This document shows, piece after piece, positions 11,734 through 22,766 of a stretch of DNA of 64,000 nucleotides. Numbering within the stretch: position 1 is the stretch's first letter; each line of letters starts with the position of its first letter. This DNA is from Gordius sp. MW1 (lineage: Eukaryota; Nematomorpha; Gordioida; Gordea; Gordiidae): the NCBI GenBank assembly GCA_964036665.1, contig OZ038532.1:4526001-4590000 (forward strand). The letters are read 5' to 3'. The position numbers and the translations under genes were made by a program. Under the pieces are notes generated by a model. It had not been told where the DNA came from and did not search any database. It saw nothing but the letters and a program-made list of their open reading frames with translations.

Positions 11734-11804
11734 GCCAGCATGGTATAGTGGTTATAGCGCCGGCTTGTGAACTGGAGGTGTGGGGTTCAAGTCAGTGAGG
11801 GGAC
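11734..11804 (+). repeat. tRNA-like sequence in composite copy 2
   Basis: Near-identical to 8771-8841, with only a few substitutions (for example cgccggc for cgcaggc). The A- and B-box-like motifs are kept and the acceptor stem is unpaired. Confidence 0.6.
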
Positions 11805-12205
11805 AAATTTTTTTTTTAATTTTTTTAAATTAAATTAATATTTGTTCATGTTAATACCAATGATAATATGAATTTTTGACCGTCCGCTGGCTACTGACCA
11901 ATAAAAAAATGACCATTGGCCAAATAAATCGAAATTTTTTTTCGTTTTTGAATTGGTTAACATTGATAATTACCCTATGTCCTCCCCTACAAGGGCCTAT
12001 AACTAATTAACTAATTATTTTGCATCTAATACCCCCTATAGGTATTCTCGCCCCTTCCCACCTTTCTCGCCCATAAATTGCATAGCAAATATGCTACGTT
12101 TATACGGAGTATAGAAGAGTTCCCCCTTCCCCTCTTCCCTTCCCCTCTTCCCTTCCCCTACTCCCCTTCCCTTCTCCCCCTTCCCACGAGGGCCGAAGGC
12201 CCGAG

Positions 12206-13000
12206 TTTTTTTTGAAGTCAGCTCGAATCAAGAAACCTCGTTGCCAAGAACGACCTATCCTTGCATATGAATCACAGATCGAGGTAATCCTTAGAACTAA
12301 CGTCCCCAAACCCCCTTTGGCACATCCTTACTCTCAAAACCTTCCAAAACTGAAATTTCCCACCTCACCTTTACAGCTAGCACACCAGGCTGCTCTGATT
12401 GAATAAACAAATTTAAATCAACAATCGCAAGAAGATAATACACAAAAACATAAAAAAATCCAATTCCCAAAATCAGAAAATCCTGAATAGTGTTTAGTTG
12501 TCTAACTGTTCGACAGATCATATTTTTGCTATAATTATATATTTGAATATTGTAACCCCAAAACCAAAACCTGGTTGATAAAAACCCTTTAATTTAATTA
12601 TAGCAATTATTTGTCTACATATATCTCTACCCCTCCCTATTCTTCAAAACCATATACATTATTAAAATATTTATAAACCAATCCCAATGATTTGAAGAAA
12701 ACATTAAATCTATAAAATTCAGACACGAAGTCAGAAAAATATACAAAAAAAAAAAAAATCTCAACATAAACTATGCCTCAGCCTTATAGTAAAACATCTA
12801 GAAATCAAAACTTTAGCCCACAGATCTATTAGTATCTTATTTATGCGTCGCCTAGTGAAAACGTTCCTCTCAATCTAAACCAAGGGATGGTCACATATAA
12901 TCTGTCAACCATCCCACATCCAGTATCAAACCATACCACTTTTCAACGTCCAGTATTAAACAAAATCACTTTCCAGACTACAACAGATATTTTTCTTTGT
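12206..13000 (+). other. Gypsy copy A post-pol region, downstream part
   Basis: Continues the gypsy 3' internal region after the composite insertion and leads into the polypurine tract. A 64-codon frame at 12212-12406 has no recognisable domain. I see no envelope gene. Confidence 0.5.
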
Positions 13001-13011
13001 AAAGGGGAAGG
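13001..13011 (+). other. Polypurine tract of gypsy copy A
   Basis: AAAGGGGAAGG lies directly before the TG of the 3' LTR. This is the expected position for the plus-strand priming site. Confidence 0.75.
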
Positions 13012-13315
13012 TGTTGTGTCCTCCCCTATAGAAATTATCATATACAAACATCTCCCCCTATAGAAATTATCATATACAAACATCTCCTCCTATAGAAATT
13101 ATCATATACTAACCTCCTATACAAATCCCCCCACCCCCCACTGCGCTGCTATACAATACACACGCGTTGATAATCGATCACCCCCTCTCCGTACTTATAT
13201 TCACAAGAGTTGTAAACTTGTGTATCTCATACCCCCCTCCCCCCTTCTATCTAGATACATTAATTGCAAGTTCGTATCTTATTTAGGTCGGATACCCCTT
13301 TTGATCTTACCCGCA
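13012..13315 (+). repeat. 3' LTR of gypsy copy A, truncated
   Basis: Matches 1672-2064 from its TGTTGTGTCC start to the gatcttacccgc motif. There it breaks and joins minus-strand pol of copy B, so about 90 bp of the LTR end are missing. Confidence 0.85.
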
Positions 13316-15056
13316 ATTCAGGTTTAGTTAATTTACGGGAAAAATATATTACGGGGTGTTCTACACTGCCTTCTTATTGGCATAATGCACCACCAATTCC
13401 CTGATTAGATGCATCAACCCTTAAAACGTTTTCGCCTTCCGGATCAAAACATTTTAATATAGGTTGCTTTAAAAGAACTTGTTTTAAATAATTATAACAT
13501 GCTTCATGCTCATCAGTCCAATTATATATGCTATTTACGCCAGTTAAATCATACAATGGGGCTGCATATTTACTATAATCACTGATAAACCTGCTATAAT
13601 AAGTCATTAATCCCAAAAATGACGACAGTTCTTTTTTATTAAGAGGTATTCTCGCATTTTGGATAGCATATATCTTAGTAAGATTTGGTCTAACACAACC
13701 GTCTCCTAATATATACCCTAAATACATAACCTTTTCTACAGCAAATACGCATTTCTTTTCAGCAATACGTAACCCTTTTGCTTTAATTAATTTTAACACA
13801 GCTATTAGACGCTTGTCATGTTCGTCCCTAGTGGAACCAGTGATCAAGATATCGTCCAAATAAAAATTTATGCCTTCTAAATTCAAAAAAATCGAGGCCA
13901 TTGTTCTTTGAAAGATCGCCGCTGACACACTTAAACCGAATGGTAAACGTTTAAAAGCAAATAAACCCTTTTCGGTATTAATGGTCAATAGTTTAGCGGA
14001 TTTACTAATTACGCGCAGTTTTAGATAGGCATTAGCCAAATCAATTTTTGAAAAAAATTTTGCGCCTTTTAAATTTGCTAACACCATTTCAATTCTGGGG
14101 AGGGGATATTTTACATCCACAACACATTTATTGATTGTTATTCGGTAATCCGCATACACCCTTATCGTTCCATCTGGTTTTTTAACCGGAACTAAAGGTG
14201 TTGCCCAATCCGAATAATCAACCGGCTCGATTACATCATCTTTTAACCAAGTATTAATAACATGTTCAACTTGGTCTTTCCATACTAGTGGCATGCGCCG
14301 GGCTGGGCAAAAACGTGGAGCGCTTTGATCTTTAATTTTAATTGAGAATATGTTATCATTTAGACATCCTAATTCGTTCGCAAAAATTTCTTCAAACTCT
14401 GCTTTAATTTTGTCAATTTTGTCGCGCCATAGATCATTATCGTTCCGAACATCCCTACGATCCATTTTAAATGAGGAATTCTCGGCATTTTTATATGCTT
14501 TTACCTCCATACACGAGGAACTAGTCTCATTATTTGAAACCTTGCCCTCGTCTGAAAATAAGGAGACTCCTGCTGCCTTACCAATTATGGTCGTAGGCTC
14601 AGACCCCACTTTATCTACAGCTTTATTATCACCAATATTATCCTTATTGCAGTGAACAACATTAATTTTATTATATTTACATATTCCCCAATAATTAACT
14701 AAGGGACCAATCTTTCTTATCCATGTCCATCCCATTATATTCTCAATATTTTCATCAACAATATATATATCAAATTCTAAACTCTGCCCCGCGGCGTTCA
14801 CATTCACTTTCGTATAACCTAAGATGTTAATCGGACAGCCATTTAATTGTTTTGCTAAAATGCTAGCTTTTTTTAATAATTTTTCAGGCCAATATTTTTT
14901 AAAATTTATTTGCGAAATCAGCGAAATTGTAGAGCCCGTATCGGCTAAAAATGTTATATAATTATTATCGATATTTAATGTAACATAAGGCGAGCGCGCG
15001 TTAAAAAAATTAATTAAATTTACATTAGAGAAACTATTACCAGCCTTCGCTAACCG
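13316..15056 (-). pseudogene. Gypsy copy B pol, 3'-truncated
   Basis: Reads leftward from the gag TGA at 15057-15059. The frame is open through protease (LADTGST), the reverse transcriptase with FYLDD, and into the start of RNase H (LRVDAS), a run of about 560 codons. It is better preserved than copy A over the same stretch: TGG and GAA are kept where A has stops, and there is no frameshift. It is stopped by a TTA-to-TAA change near 13374 and then cut at 13316, where the LTR of copy A begins. Most of RNase H and all of integrase are missing. Confidence 0.9.
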
Positions 15057-15566
15057 TCAATCAAAACAATGTTGGCCACCACAATGACCCATTGAGCTAT
15101 GACTGACCTGAGGCAGACTGGTCCTACAACCTGAACATATGTCAGCCTTAGTCTCCTCTTTATTTGTAGTATTGCTTAAACAACACTTCCTATTGCCTGG
15201 CCATTCCCTCTGCGCACGCGCGGGCGCATTTTCATTAAAATCAAAATTGTAAGGGGTGTAGGGGGTGCGGGGTCCCCTATTAAATGGGTTGGTATAATTA
15301 TTGTTATTATTAAATCTGTTATTATTAAAGCCCTTTCCCTTTAATAGAAAACAATTTTTTTTTATATGCCCCGTTTTATTACAGAAAAAACAAGTGGGTA
15401 ATGAGGGGGTATTTTTAACTAAAAATATTTTCTCAACTTTTCTCACTTTTATATAAATCATTATGCACAATAAAATTAAGAATACGATAAATAGTATAAT
15501 AAAAGCTTTATCGCTAAGTAAACAATTATAAAAATGAATAAATATTGATGGATTGCGATTGAACAT
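15057..15566 (-). CDS. Gypsy copy B gag-like ORF
   Basis: A 169-codon ORF nearly identical to the one at 2564-3073. It has the hydrophobic segment at residues about 21-42, the CCHC knuckle (CFFCNKTGHIKKNC) and the Asn-rich basic tail. Differences from A are few (V/I, K/R, S/F). It ends at TGA followed in frame by CGG TTA GCG and the open pol. A non-autonomous Helitron is inserted 19 bp upstream of the ATG. Confidence 0.75.
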   Translation of the reverse strand: MFNRNPSIFIHFYNCLLSDKAFIILFIVFLILLCIMIYIKVRKVEKIFLVKNTPSLPTCFFCNKTGHIKKNCFLLKGKGFNNNRFNNNNNYTNPFNRGPRTPYTPYNFDFNENAPARAQREWPGNRKCCLSNTTNKEETKADICSGCRTSLPQVSHSSMGHCGGQHCFD

Positions 15567-15659
15567 TTTAATTAATATAATATACTAGCTGACCCGGCAA
15601 ACGTTGTTTTGCCCTATTAAAAACATTAAAAAAATAAAAAATTTAAATAAGAAAAAAAC

Positions 15660-16290
15660 TACCAATTAATATCTATATGTTCTACTTTTTACATTTTTTA
15701 AAACTTACATAAACGATGAAAATAAATCCTTTATGCGCCCGCCATCCCTCCTCTCCACCCCACATTCCTTCGATTGGAAGATCTGGAAAAACATGATTTA
15801 GAGGATTTAGATTATCATAGTTTATAAACAGGAGAAATTTTGTCTATTTTTACATTTTTTAAAACTTACATAAACGATGAAAATAAATCCTTTATGCGCC
15901 CGCCATCCCTCCTCTCCACCCCATCGTCCTTCGATTGGAAGATCTGGAAAAACATAATTTAGAGGATTTAAATTATCATAGTTTATAAACAGGAGAAATT
16001 TTGTCTATTTTTACATTTTTTAAAACTTACATAAACGATGAAAATAAATCCTTTATGCGCCCGCCATCCCTCCTCTCCACCCCACCGTCCTTCGATTGGA
16101 AGATCTGGAAAAACATAATATTGACAATTTAGATTATCATAATTTATAAACAGGAGATATTTTGTCTATTTTTACATTTATTGAAACTTACATAAACGAT
16201 GAAAATAAATCCTTTATGCGCCCGCCATCCCTCCTCTCCACCCCACCGTCCATCGATTGGAAGATCTGGAAAAACGTAAAGTTGTGGCTC
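15660..16290 (-). repeat. 161-bp tandem array
   Basis: About four units with a spacing of 161 bp, measured at the gccatccctc motif (15741, 15902, 16063, 16224). It lies at the 3' end of the non-autonomous Helitron. Confidence 0.85.
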
Positions 16291-16582
16291 GTGAGCGCAT
16301 ATTGTTTAGTCTTTCGATTCGTTCTTCAGCTGATTCGGTAGCTCGTGAAGTTGTGGCTCGTAAGCGTTGAGTGGCTAATCTTTCGATTCGTTCTTCAGCT
16401 GATTCGGTAGCTCGTAAAGTTTTGGTTCGTGAACGTTTAGTGGCTAGTCTTTCGATTCGTTCTTCAGCTGATTCGGTAGCTCGCGAAGTTGTGGCTCGTA
16501 AGCGTTGAGTGGCTAATCTTTCGATGCGTTTTTTAGCTGATTCGGTAGCTCCTGATTCGGTAGCTCGTGAGCGTTTAGTGGT
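16266..16582 (-). pseudogene. Remnant of a charged 23-residue repeat region
   Basis: Read on the minus strand, a stop-free stretch encodes about four copies of a 23-residue unit of the form RATESAEERIERLATQRLR plus three more residues. The spacing is about 69 bp. Arg/Glu-rich repeats of this kind occur next to Rep-helicase domains in some invertebrate Helitron proteins (family recollection, not tested). It is probably a captured or residual piece of a former autonomous element. Confidence 0.55.
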
Positions 16583-16689
16583 GACCTGGTAAAAATATAT
16601 ATATTAACATTAAAACTTCTTTAAACAAAAAAATAAACTTGTGACCTGGTAAAAATATATATATTAACATTAAAACTTCTTTAAACAAA

Positions 16690-18870
16690 AAAAATTTACT
16701 ATTTTAACCTCTTAAAAACTACTGGACCGATTTGGCTCAAAATTTCACAGTTTATTCCCCATACTCTGGAGCATGTTTGTTTGAGCCAAATCGGTCCAGT
16801 AGTTTTCGAGGGACGTCTTTATTAAGTGTCAAAACGTATAAACCAACGTATAAAACAAAAAACACGACCCCTCAAAAACTACTGGACCGATTTAGCTCAA
16901 ACAAATCTTAAAAAATGATCTGAGGTATGCGGAATAAACTGTGAAATTTTGAGCCAAATCGGTCTAGTAGTTTTTGAGGGACGTCTTTATTAAGTGCCAA
17001 AACGTATAAAACAAAAACTAACGTATAAAATAAAAAAACGTGACCCCTCGAAAACAACTGGACCGATTTGGCTCGAACAAATCTTAAAAGATGCTCCGAA
17101 GTATGGGGAATAAACTGTGAAATTTTGAGCCAAATCGGTCTAGTAGTTTTTGAGGGACGTCTTTATTAAGTGCCAAAACGTATAAACCAACGTATAAAAC
17201 AAAAAAACGCGACCCCTCGAAAACTACAGGACCGATTAAGCTCAAACAAATCTTAAAAAATGATCTGAAGTATGCGGAATATGTGAAATTTTGAGCCAAA
17301 TCGGTTTAGTAGTCTTTGAGGGACGTCTTTATTAAGTGCCAAAACGTATAAAACAAAAGAACGTGACCCCTCGAAAACTACTGGACTGATTTGGCGGAAA
17401 GAAATCTTAAAACATGCTCCAGAGTATGGGGAATAAACTGTGAAATTTTGAGCCAAATCGGTCTGTTAATTTTCCAAATTTGGCATAGATACAAACAAAC
17501 ACATCTCCCTGAATGCATCTATAAGTCAATAAAAATACCTTTGAAAAAGCTTCCAACGCTTGAATGTTAGCTTTAAATTGATTTGAATTACTTCCGTTTT
17601 TCATATTAGTTAAATAGAAATATTGGTTATAAATTCGGTATCAAATAAGTGTAGAGAATCTATTTGTTCTAGAAACTTTTTAAGTGTATCTAATGACTGT
17701 AGACTTACACTTTATGAATAATTGACTAAAAACAAAATATTCATAACGCAGTATAGATATAACCCAAATAAGTTTATCCAATAATATAATTTACACGGAA
17801 AAGCATCTTTTATCATATGGATAAAAAGCATATATGTAATTAATTGGTAAAGAGGATATTAAAACTTATTAACCCCTCAAAAACTACTGGACCGATTTGG
17901 CTTGAACAAATTTTAAAACATACTCCGGAGTATAGGGAATAAAGTATGAAATTTTAAGCGAAATCGGCCCAGTAGTTTTTGAGGGACGTCTTTATTAAGT
18001 GTCAAAACGTATAAACCAACGTATAAAACAAAAAAACGTGACCCCTCGAAAACTACTGGACCGATTTGGCTCGAACAAATCTTAAAACATGCTCCGAAGT
18101 ATGGGGAATAAAGTATGAAATTTTGAGCCAAATCGGTCCAGTAGTTTTCGAGGGTAACCCAAATAAGTTTATCCAATAATATAATTTACACGGAAAAGCA
18201 TCTTTTATCATATGGAATAAAAAGCATATATGTAATTATTTGGTAAAGAGTATATTAAAATTTATTAACCCCTCAAAAACTACTGGACCGATTTGGCTTG
18301 AACAAATTTTAAAACATGCTCCGGAGTATAGGGAATAAAGTATGCAATTTTGAGCCAAATCGGACCGGTAGTTTTTGAGGGACGTCTTTATTAAGTGTCA
18401 AAACGTATAAACTAACGTATAAAACAAAAAAACGTGACCCCTCAAAAACTACTGGACCGATTTGGCTCAAACAAATCTTAAAACATGCTCCAAAGTATGG
18501 GGAATAAAGTATGAAATTTTGAGCCAAATCGGTCGAGTAGTTTTTGAGGGACGTCTTTATTAAGTGTCAAAACGTATAAACCAACGTATAAAACAAAAAA
18601 ACGTGACCCCTCAAAAACTACTGGACCGATTTGGCTCAAACAAATCTTAAAACATGCTCCGAAGTATAGGGAATAAACTGTAAAATTTTGAGCCAAATCG
18701 GTCTAGTAGTTTTTGAGGGACGTCTTTATTAAGTGCCAAAATGTATAAAACAAAAGAACGTGACCCCTCAAAAACTACTGGACCGATTTGGCTCAAACAA
18801 ATCTTAAAACATGCTCCAGAGTATGGGGAATAAACTGTGAAATTTTGAGCCAAATCGGTCTGTTAGTTTT
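16690..18870 (-). repeat. About 169-bp array with internal inverted repeats
   Basis: Units contain ctactggaccgatttggct and, further on, its reverse complement, so each can fold into a hairpin. Spacing is near 169 bp in the cleanest part (18310-18860). Two longer blocks sharing aacccaaataagtttatcc (about 17760 and 18156) show an internal duplication. Short open frames starting MAQNF are repeat translations. Confidence 0.85.
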
Positions 18871-19421
18871 CCAAATTTGGTGGTGGCATAGATACAAACA
18901 AACACAATCAAACAAACACACAAACATACATACATAGTTTCATTTTTATATATAAGATTTATATAGTAACCAATAAAATTTTGATTACGAAAATACGGAA
19001 ACTTTGAAATGTTAAGCTAATATAGAATACTAAGATAATAATTATTATGATTAACGAAAGTAATTGCATTTTATACTTACGTGTTCCCGAATATTTTTAA
19101 ATAACCTTTATTTGGAGAGGGGGAGAACGCCTTTCGTCCAACTGCCTGTTTACGGTATTCGTCTTCCCCACGTATATGATTTTAACTTCCGTTTTTACGA
19201 TATGTTTTTGGCTTTTCTTTCTGTATTGTTACCACGAATGGCTTAGGCTCAAGGACGATTCCGTTTTTCCTTTGAAACAATTAGGTAATAATTTGCTTGT
19301 TGTTCCACTCCAGTGATAATAAAATCGTAAGAATCTGATTTATCCTATTCGCAGGAAGGAGAAATAATTTATTCAAAATATTTTTTAAACAATTTAACTG
19401 CGGTGGGGGGTGGGAATTTTT

Positions 19422-19434
19422 GGTTCTGACACCA
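19422..19434 (-). other. Primer-binding site of gypsy copy B
   Basis: The same TGGTGTCAGAACC (minus strand) as at 2069-2081, four bases inside the LTR of copy B. Confidence 0.65.
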
Positions 19435-19438
19435 CTTT

Positions 19439-19835
19439 TGTATAATACAGGAATTTATTATTCGTTGTTCAATATTGGATTGTATTTTATCTTATATATC
19501 AAAATTAGTACACAGATGTTATGCTAATGCGGGTAAGATCCAAAAAGGTATCCGACCTAAATAAGATACGAACTTGCAATTAATGTATCTATCTAGATAG
19601 AAGGGGGGAGGGGGGTATGAGATACACAAGTTTACAACTCTTGTGAATATAAGTACGGAGAGGGGGTGATCGATTATCAACGCGTGTGTATTGTATAGCA
19701 GCGCAGTGGGGGGTGGGGGTATTTGTATAGGAGGTTAGTATATGATAATTTCTATAGGAGGAGATGTTTGTATATGATAATTTCTATAGGGGGAGATGTT
19801 TGTATATGATAATTTCTATAGGGGAGGACACAACA
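19439..19835 (-). repeat. 5' LTR of gypsy copy B
   Basis: Complete LTR in reverse orientation, matching 1672-2064 over its whole length. Its outer end, ...acaaca, is followed by atctgtt, the same heptamer found at 838-844. This fits a target-site duplication of the original minus-strand insertion. Confidence 0.85.
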
Positions 19836-20704
19836 ATCTGTTACAACTAAATAATTAAAAACCGTAAAACATCAAAAATTTTATAATATAAAAAAGACGC
19901 GTGGTCTGTTAAAGGTTTACGTATCTAAACGTTTGACGTGAAAAAACAATTTAAGTCATAATTAAATTTTTATAATTGTTTTTAGAGCTTCACTGCCAAC
20001 TTTTTAGAGCTTTATTGACAACAATCCTTATCAATTCTTATAACTGGAATTTTTATCCCCGTGATTTTACTAACAGGTAATAACAATTTAAATTCATAAT
20101 TCAATTTTTATAATTGTTTTTAGAGCTTCGCTGCCAACTTTTTAGAGCTTTATTGACAACAATCCTTATCAATTCTTATAACTGGAATTTTTATCCCCGT
20201 GATTTTACTAATAGGTAATAACAATTTAAATTCATAATTAAATTTTTATAATTGTTTTTAAAGCTTCACTGCCAACTTTTTAGAGCTTTATTGACAACAA
20301 TCCTTTTCAATCCTTATAACTGGAATTTTTATCCCTGTGATTTTACTAATAGGTAATAACAATTTAAATTCATAATTCAATTTTTATAATTGTTTTTAGA
20401 GCTTCGCTGCCAACTTTTTAGAGCTTTATTGACAACAATCCTTATCAATTCTTATAACTGGAATTTTTATCCCCGTGATTTTACTAACAGGTAATAACAA
20501 TTTAAATTCATAATTCAATTTTTATAATTGTTTTTAGAGCTTCGCTGCCAACTTTTTAGAGCTTTATTAACAACAATCCTTATCAATTCTTATAACTGGA
20601 ATTTTTATCCCCGTGATTTTATTAACAGGTAATAACAATTTAAATTCATAATTAAATTTTTATAATTGTTTTTAGAGCTTCACTGCCAACTTTTTAGAGC
20701 TTTA
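19836..20704 (+). repeat. Helitron 5'-region fragment with 138-bp minisatellite
   Basis: Resumes the Helitron sequence broken at 844. From about 19940 it is an array of a 138-bp unit; the taacaattta motif recurs at 20081, 20219, 20357, 20495 and 20633. The array is cut at 20704 by the next Helitron 5' end. Confidence 0.85.
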
Positions 20705-21129
20705 TCTATATATATAAAAATCTAAGTCCCGTTTTTTTGTACGCTAATAACTTTTAGAGTTCTCAACCGATTGCCACCAAATTTGGCCAGATTATTGCCT
20801 TAGCATTGTAGATGGTTTATAGATACTTTTTATCAACCTGCGACAGCGGGAACCATGTTTTTTGGTAGTCTATACCGCCATCTAGCGGACGTCAGCTACA
20901 ACGCTTATCTCGATTATTCTTTTATGTTAGAGTTGTGCTCATAGTTTTAAATGTTTTTCTACAATCTTTTGTCATATATTTCACTATTTTTATTCACCTT
21001 TGGGTTATTTTTTACATTATATATATATCTGTTACAACTAAATAATTAAAAACCGTAAAACATCAAAAATTTTATAATATAAAAAAGACGCGTGCTCTGT
21101 TAAAGGTTTACGTATCTAAACGTTTGACG

Positions 21130-22650
21130 TGAAAAAACAATTTAAGTCATAATTAAATTTTTATAATTGTTTTTAGAGCTTCACTGCCAACTTTTTAGAG
21201 CTTTATTGACAACAATCCTTATCAATTCTTATAACTGGAATTTTTATCCCTGTGATTTTACTAATAGGTAATAACAATTTAAATTCATAATTCAATTTTT
21301 ATAATTGTTTTTAAGGCTTCACTGCCAACTTTTTAGAGCTTTATTGACAACAATCCTTATCAATTCTTATAACTGGAATTTTTATCCCTGTGATTTTACT
21401 AACAGGTAATAACAATTTAAATTCATAATTAAATTTTTATAATTGTTTTTAGAGCTTCACTGCCAACCTTTTACAGCTTTATTGACAACAATCCTTATCA
21501 ATTCTTATAACTGGAATTTTTATCCCTGTGATTTTACTAATAGGTAATAACAATTTAAATTCATAATTAAATTTTTATAATTGTTTTTAGAGCTTCACTG
21601 CCAACTTTTTAGAGCTTTATTGACAACAATCCTTTTCAATCCTTATAACTGGAATTTTTATCCCTGTGATTTTACTAATAGGTAATAACAATTTAAATTC
21701 ATAATTCAATTTTTATAATTGTTTTTAGAGCTTCGCTGCCAACTTTTTAGAGCTTTATTGACAACAATCCTTATCAATTCTTATAACTGGAATTTTTATC
21801 CCCGTGATTTTACTAACAGGTAATAACAATTTAAATTCATAATTCAATTTTTATAATTGTTTTTAGAGCTTCGCTGCCAACTTTTTAGAGTTTTTTTGAC
21901 AACAATCCTTATCAATTCTTATAACTGGAATTTTTATCCCCGTGATTTTACTAACAGGTAATAACAATTTAAATTCATAATTAAATTTTTATATTTGTTT
22001 TTAGAGCTTCACTGCCAACTTTTTAGAGCTTTATCTATATATATAAAAATCTAAGTCCCGTTTTTTTGTACGCTACAACAATCCTTATCAATTCTTATAA
22101 CTGGAATTTTTATCCCTGTGATTTTACTAACAGGTAATAACAATTTAAATTCATAATTAAATTTTTATAATTGTTTTTAGAGCTTCACTGCCAACTTTTT
22201 AGAGCTTTATTGACAACAATCCTTATCAATTCTTATAACTGGAATTTTTATCCCTGTGATTTTACTAATAGGTAATAACAATTTAAATTCATAATTAAAT
22301 TTTTATAATTGTTTTTAGAGCTTCACTGCCAACTTTTTAGAGCTTTATTGACAACAATCCTTTTCAATTCTTATAACTGGAATTTTTATCCCTGTGATTT
22401 TACTAACAGGTAATAACAATTTAAATTCATAATTCAATTTTTATAATTGTTTTTAGAGCTTCACTGCCAACTTTTTAGAGCTTTATTGACAACAATCCTT
22501 ATCAATTCTTATAACTGGAATTTTTATCCCTGTGATTTAACTAACAGGTAATAACAATTTAAATTCATAATTAAATTTTTATAATTGTTTTTAGAGCTTC
22601 ACTGCCAACTTTTTAGAGCTTTATTGACAACAATCCTTATCTATTCTCAA
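21130..22650 (+). repeat. 138-bp minisatellite inside the Helitron
   Basis: More than ten units of the array also seen at 19940-20704, with small variations (cccc/ccct, aacagg/aatagg). It is broken once at about 22033-22076 by a partial Helitron 5' end. It ends just before the Rep-helicase ORF. Confidence 0.9.
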
Positions 22651-22766
22651 ATTCCACCCAAAGTTGGATTAGCAGGTTATAGATATATCATTATAAATCT
22701 TATTTTTGCCCACAGACCTGTATACATTTTTAAATTTCTTTTTCTTTGTATATCGACTTTAGATTC

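Larger units (their letters stand above)
6531..12205 (+). mobile_element. Composite repeat element, two tandem copies
   Basis: Two near-identical direct copies, 6531-9230 and 9390-12205, are separated by an inverted stretch (9231-9389). Each copy runs from aattgctatgcaatttatggg and a (gtccgtc)n tract to a GC hairpin, gggccgaaggccc. Each contains hairpin-rich minisatellites, a tRNA-like block and a C/T-rich end. A third, reversed copy lies at 40957-44557, which fixes both ends. There is no transposase, so it is non-autonomous or a satellite-like composite. It interrupts gypsy copy A, whose 3' part resumes at 12206. I could not assign it to a class. Confidence 0.75.
15585..18957 (-). mobile_element. 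Non-autonomous Helitron in gypsy copy B
   Basis: On the minus strand it starts TCTTATATATAAAAATG (18957) and ends with a hairpin (GGCAAA/TTTGCC) followed by ccgggtcagCTAG (15585). These are classic Helitron termini, with insertion between A and T and no target duplication. The uninterrupted site is present in gypsy copy A at about 2520-2566. The interior is three tandem-repeat blocks and a fragment of coding repeat. There is no Rep or helicase. Confidence 0.9.

Noticed and set aside
17084..18853. Several minus-strand ORFs of 65-87 codons starting MAQNF
   Set aside because: They are translations of the roughly 169-bp tandem repeat inside the non-autonomous Helitron. Each appears because the unit happens to be open.
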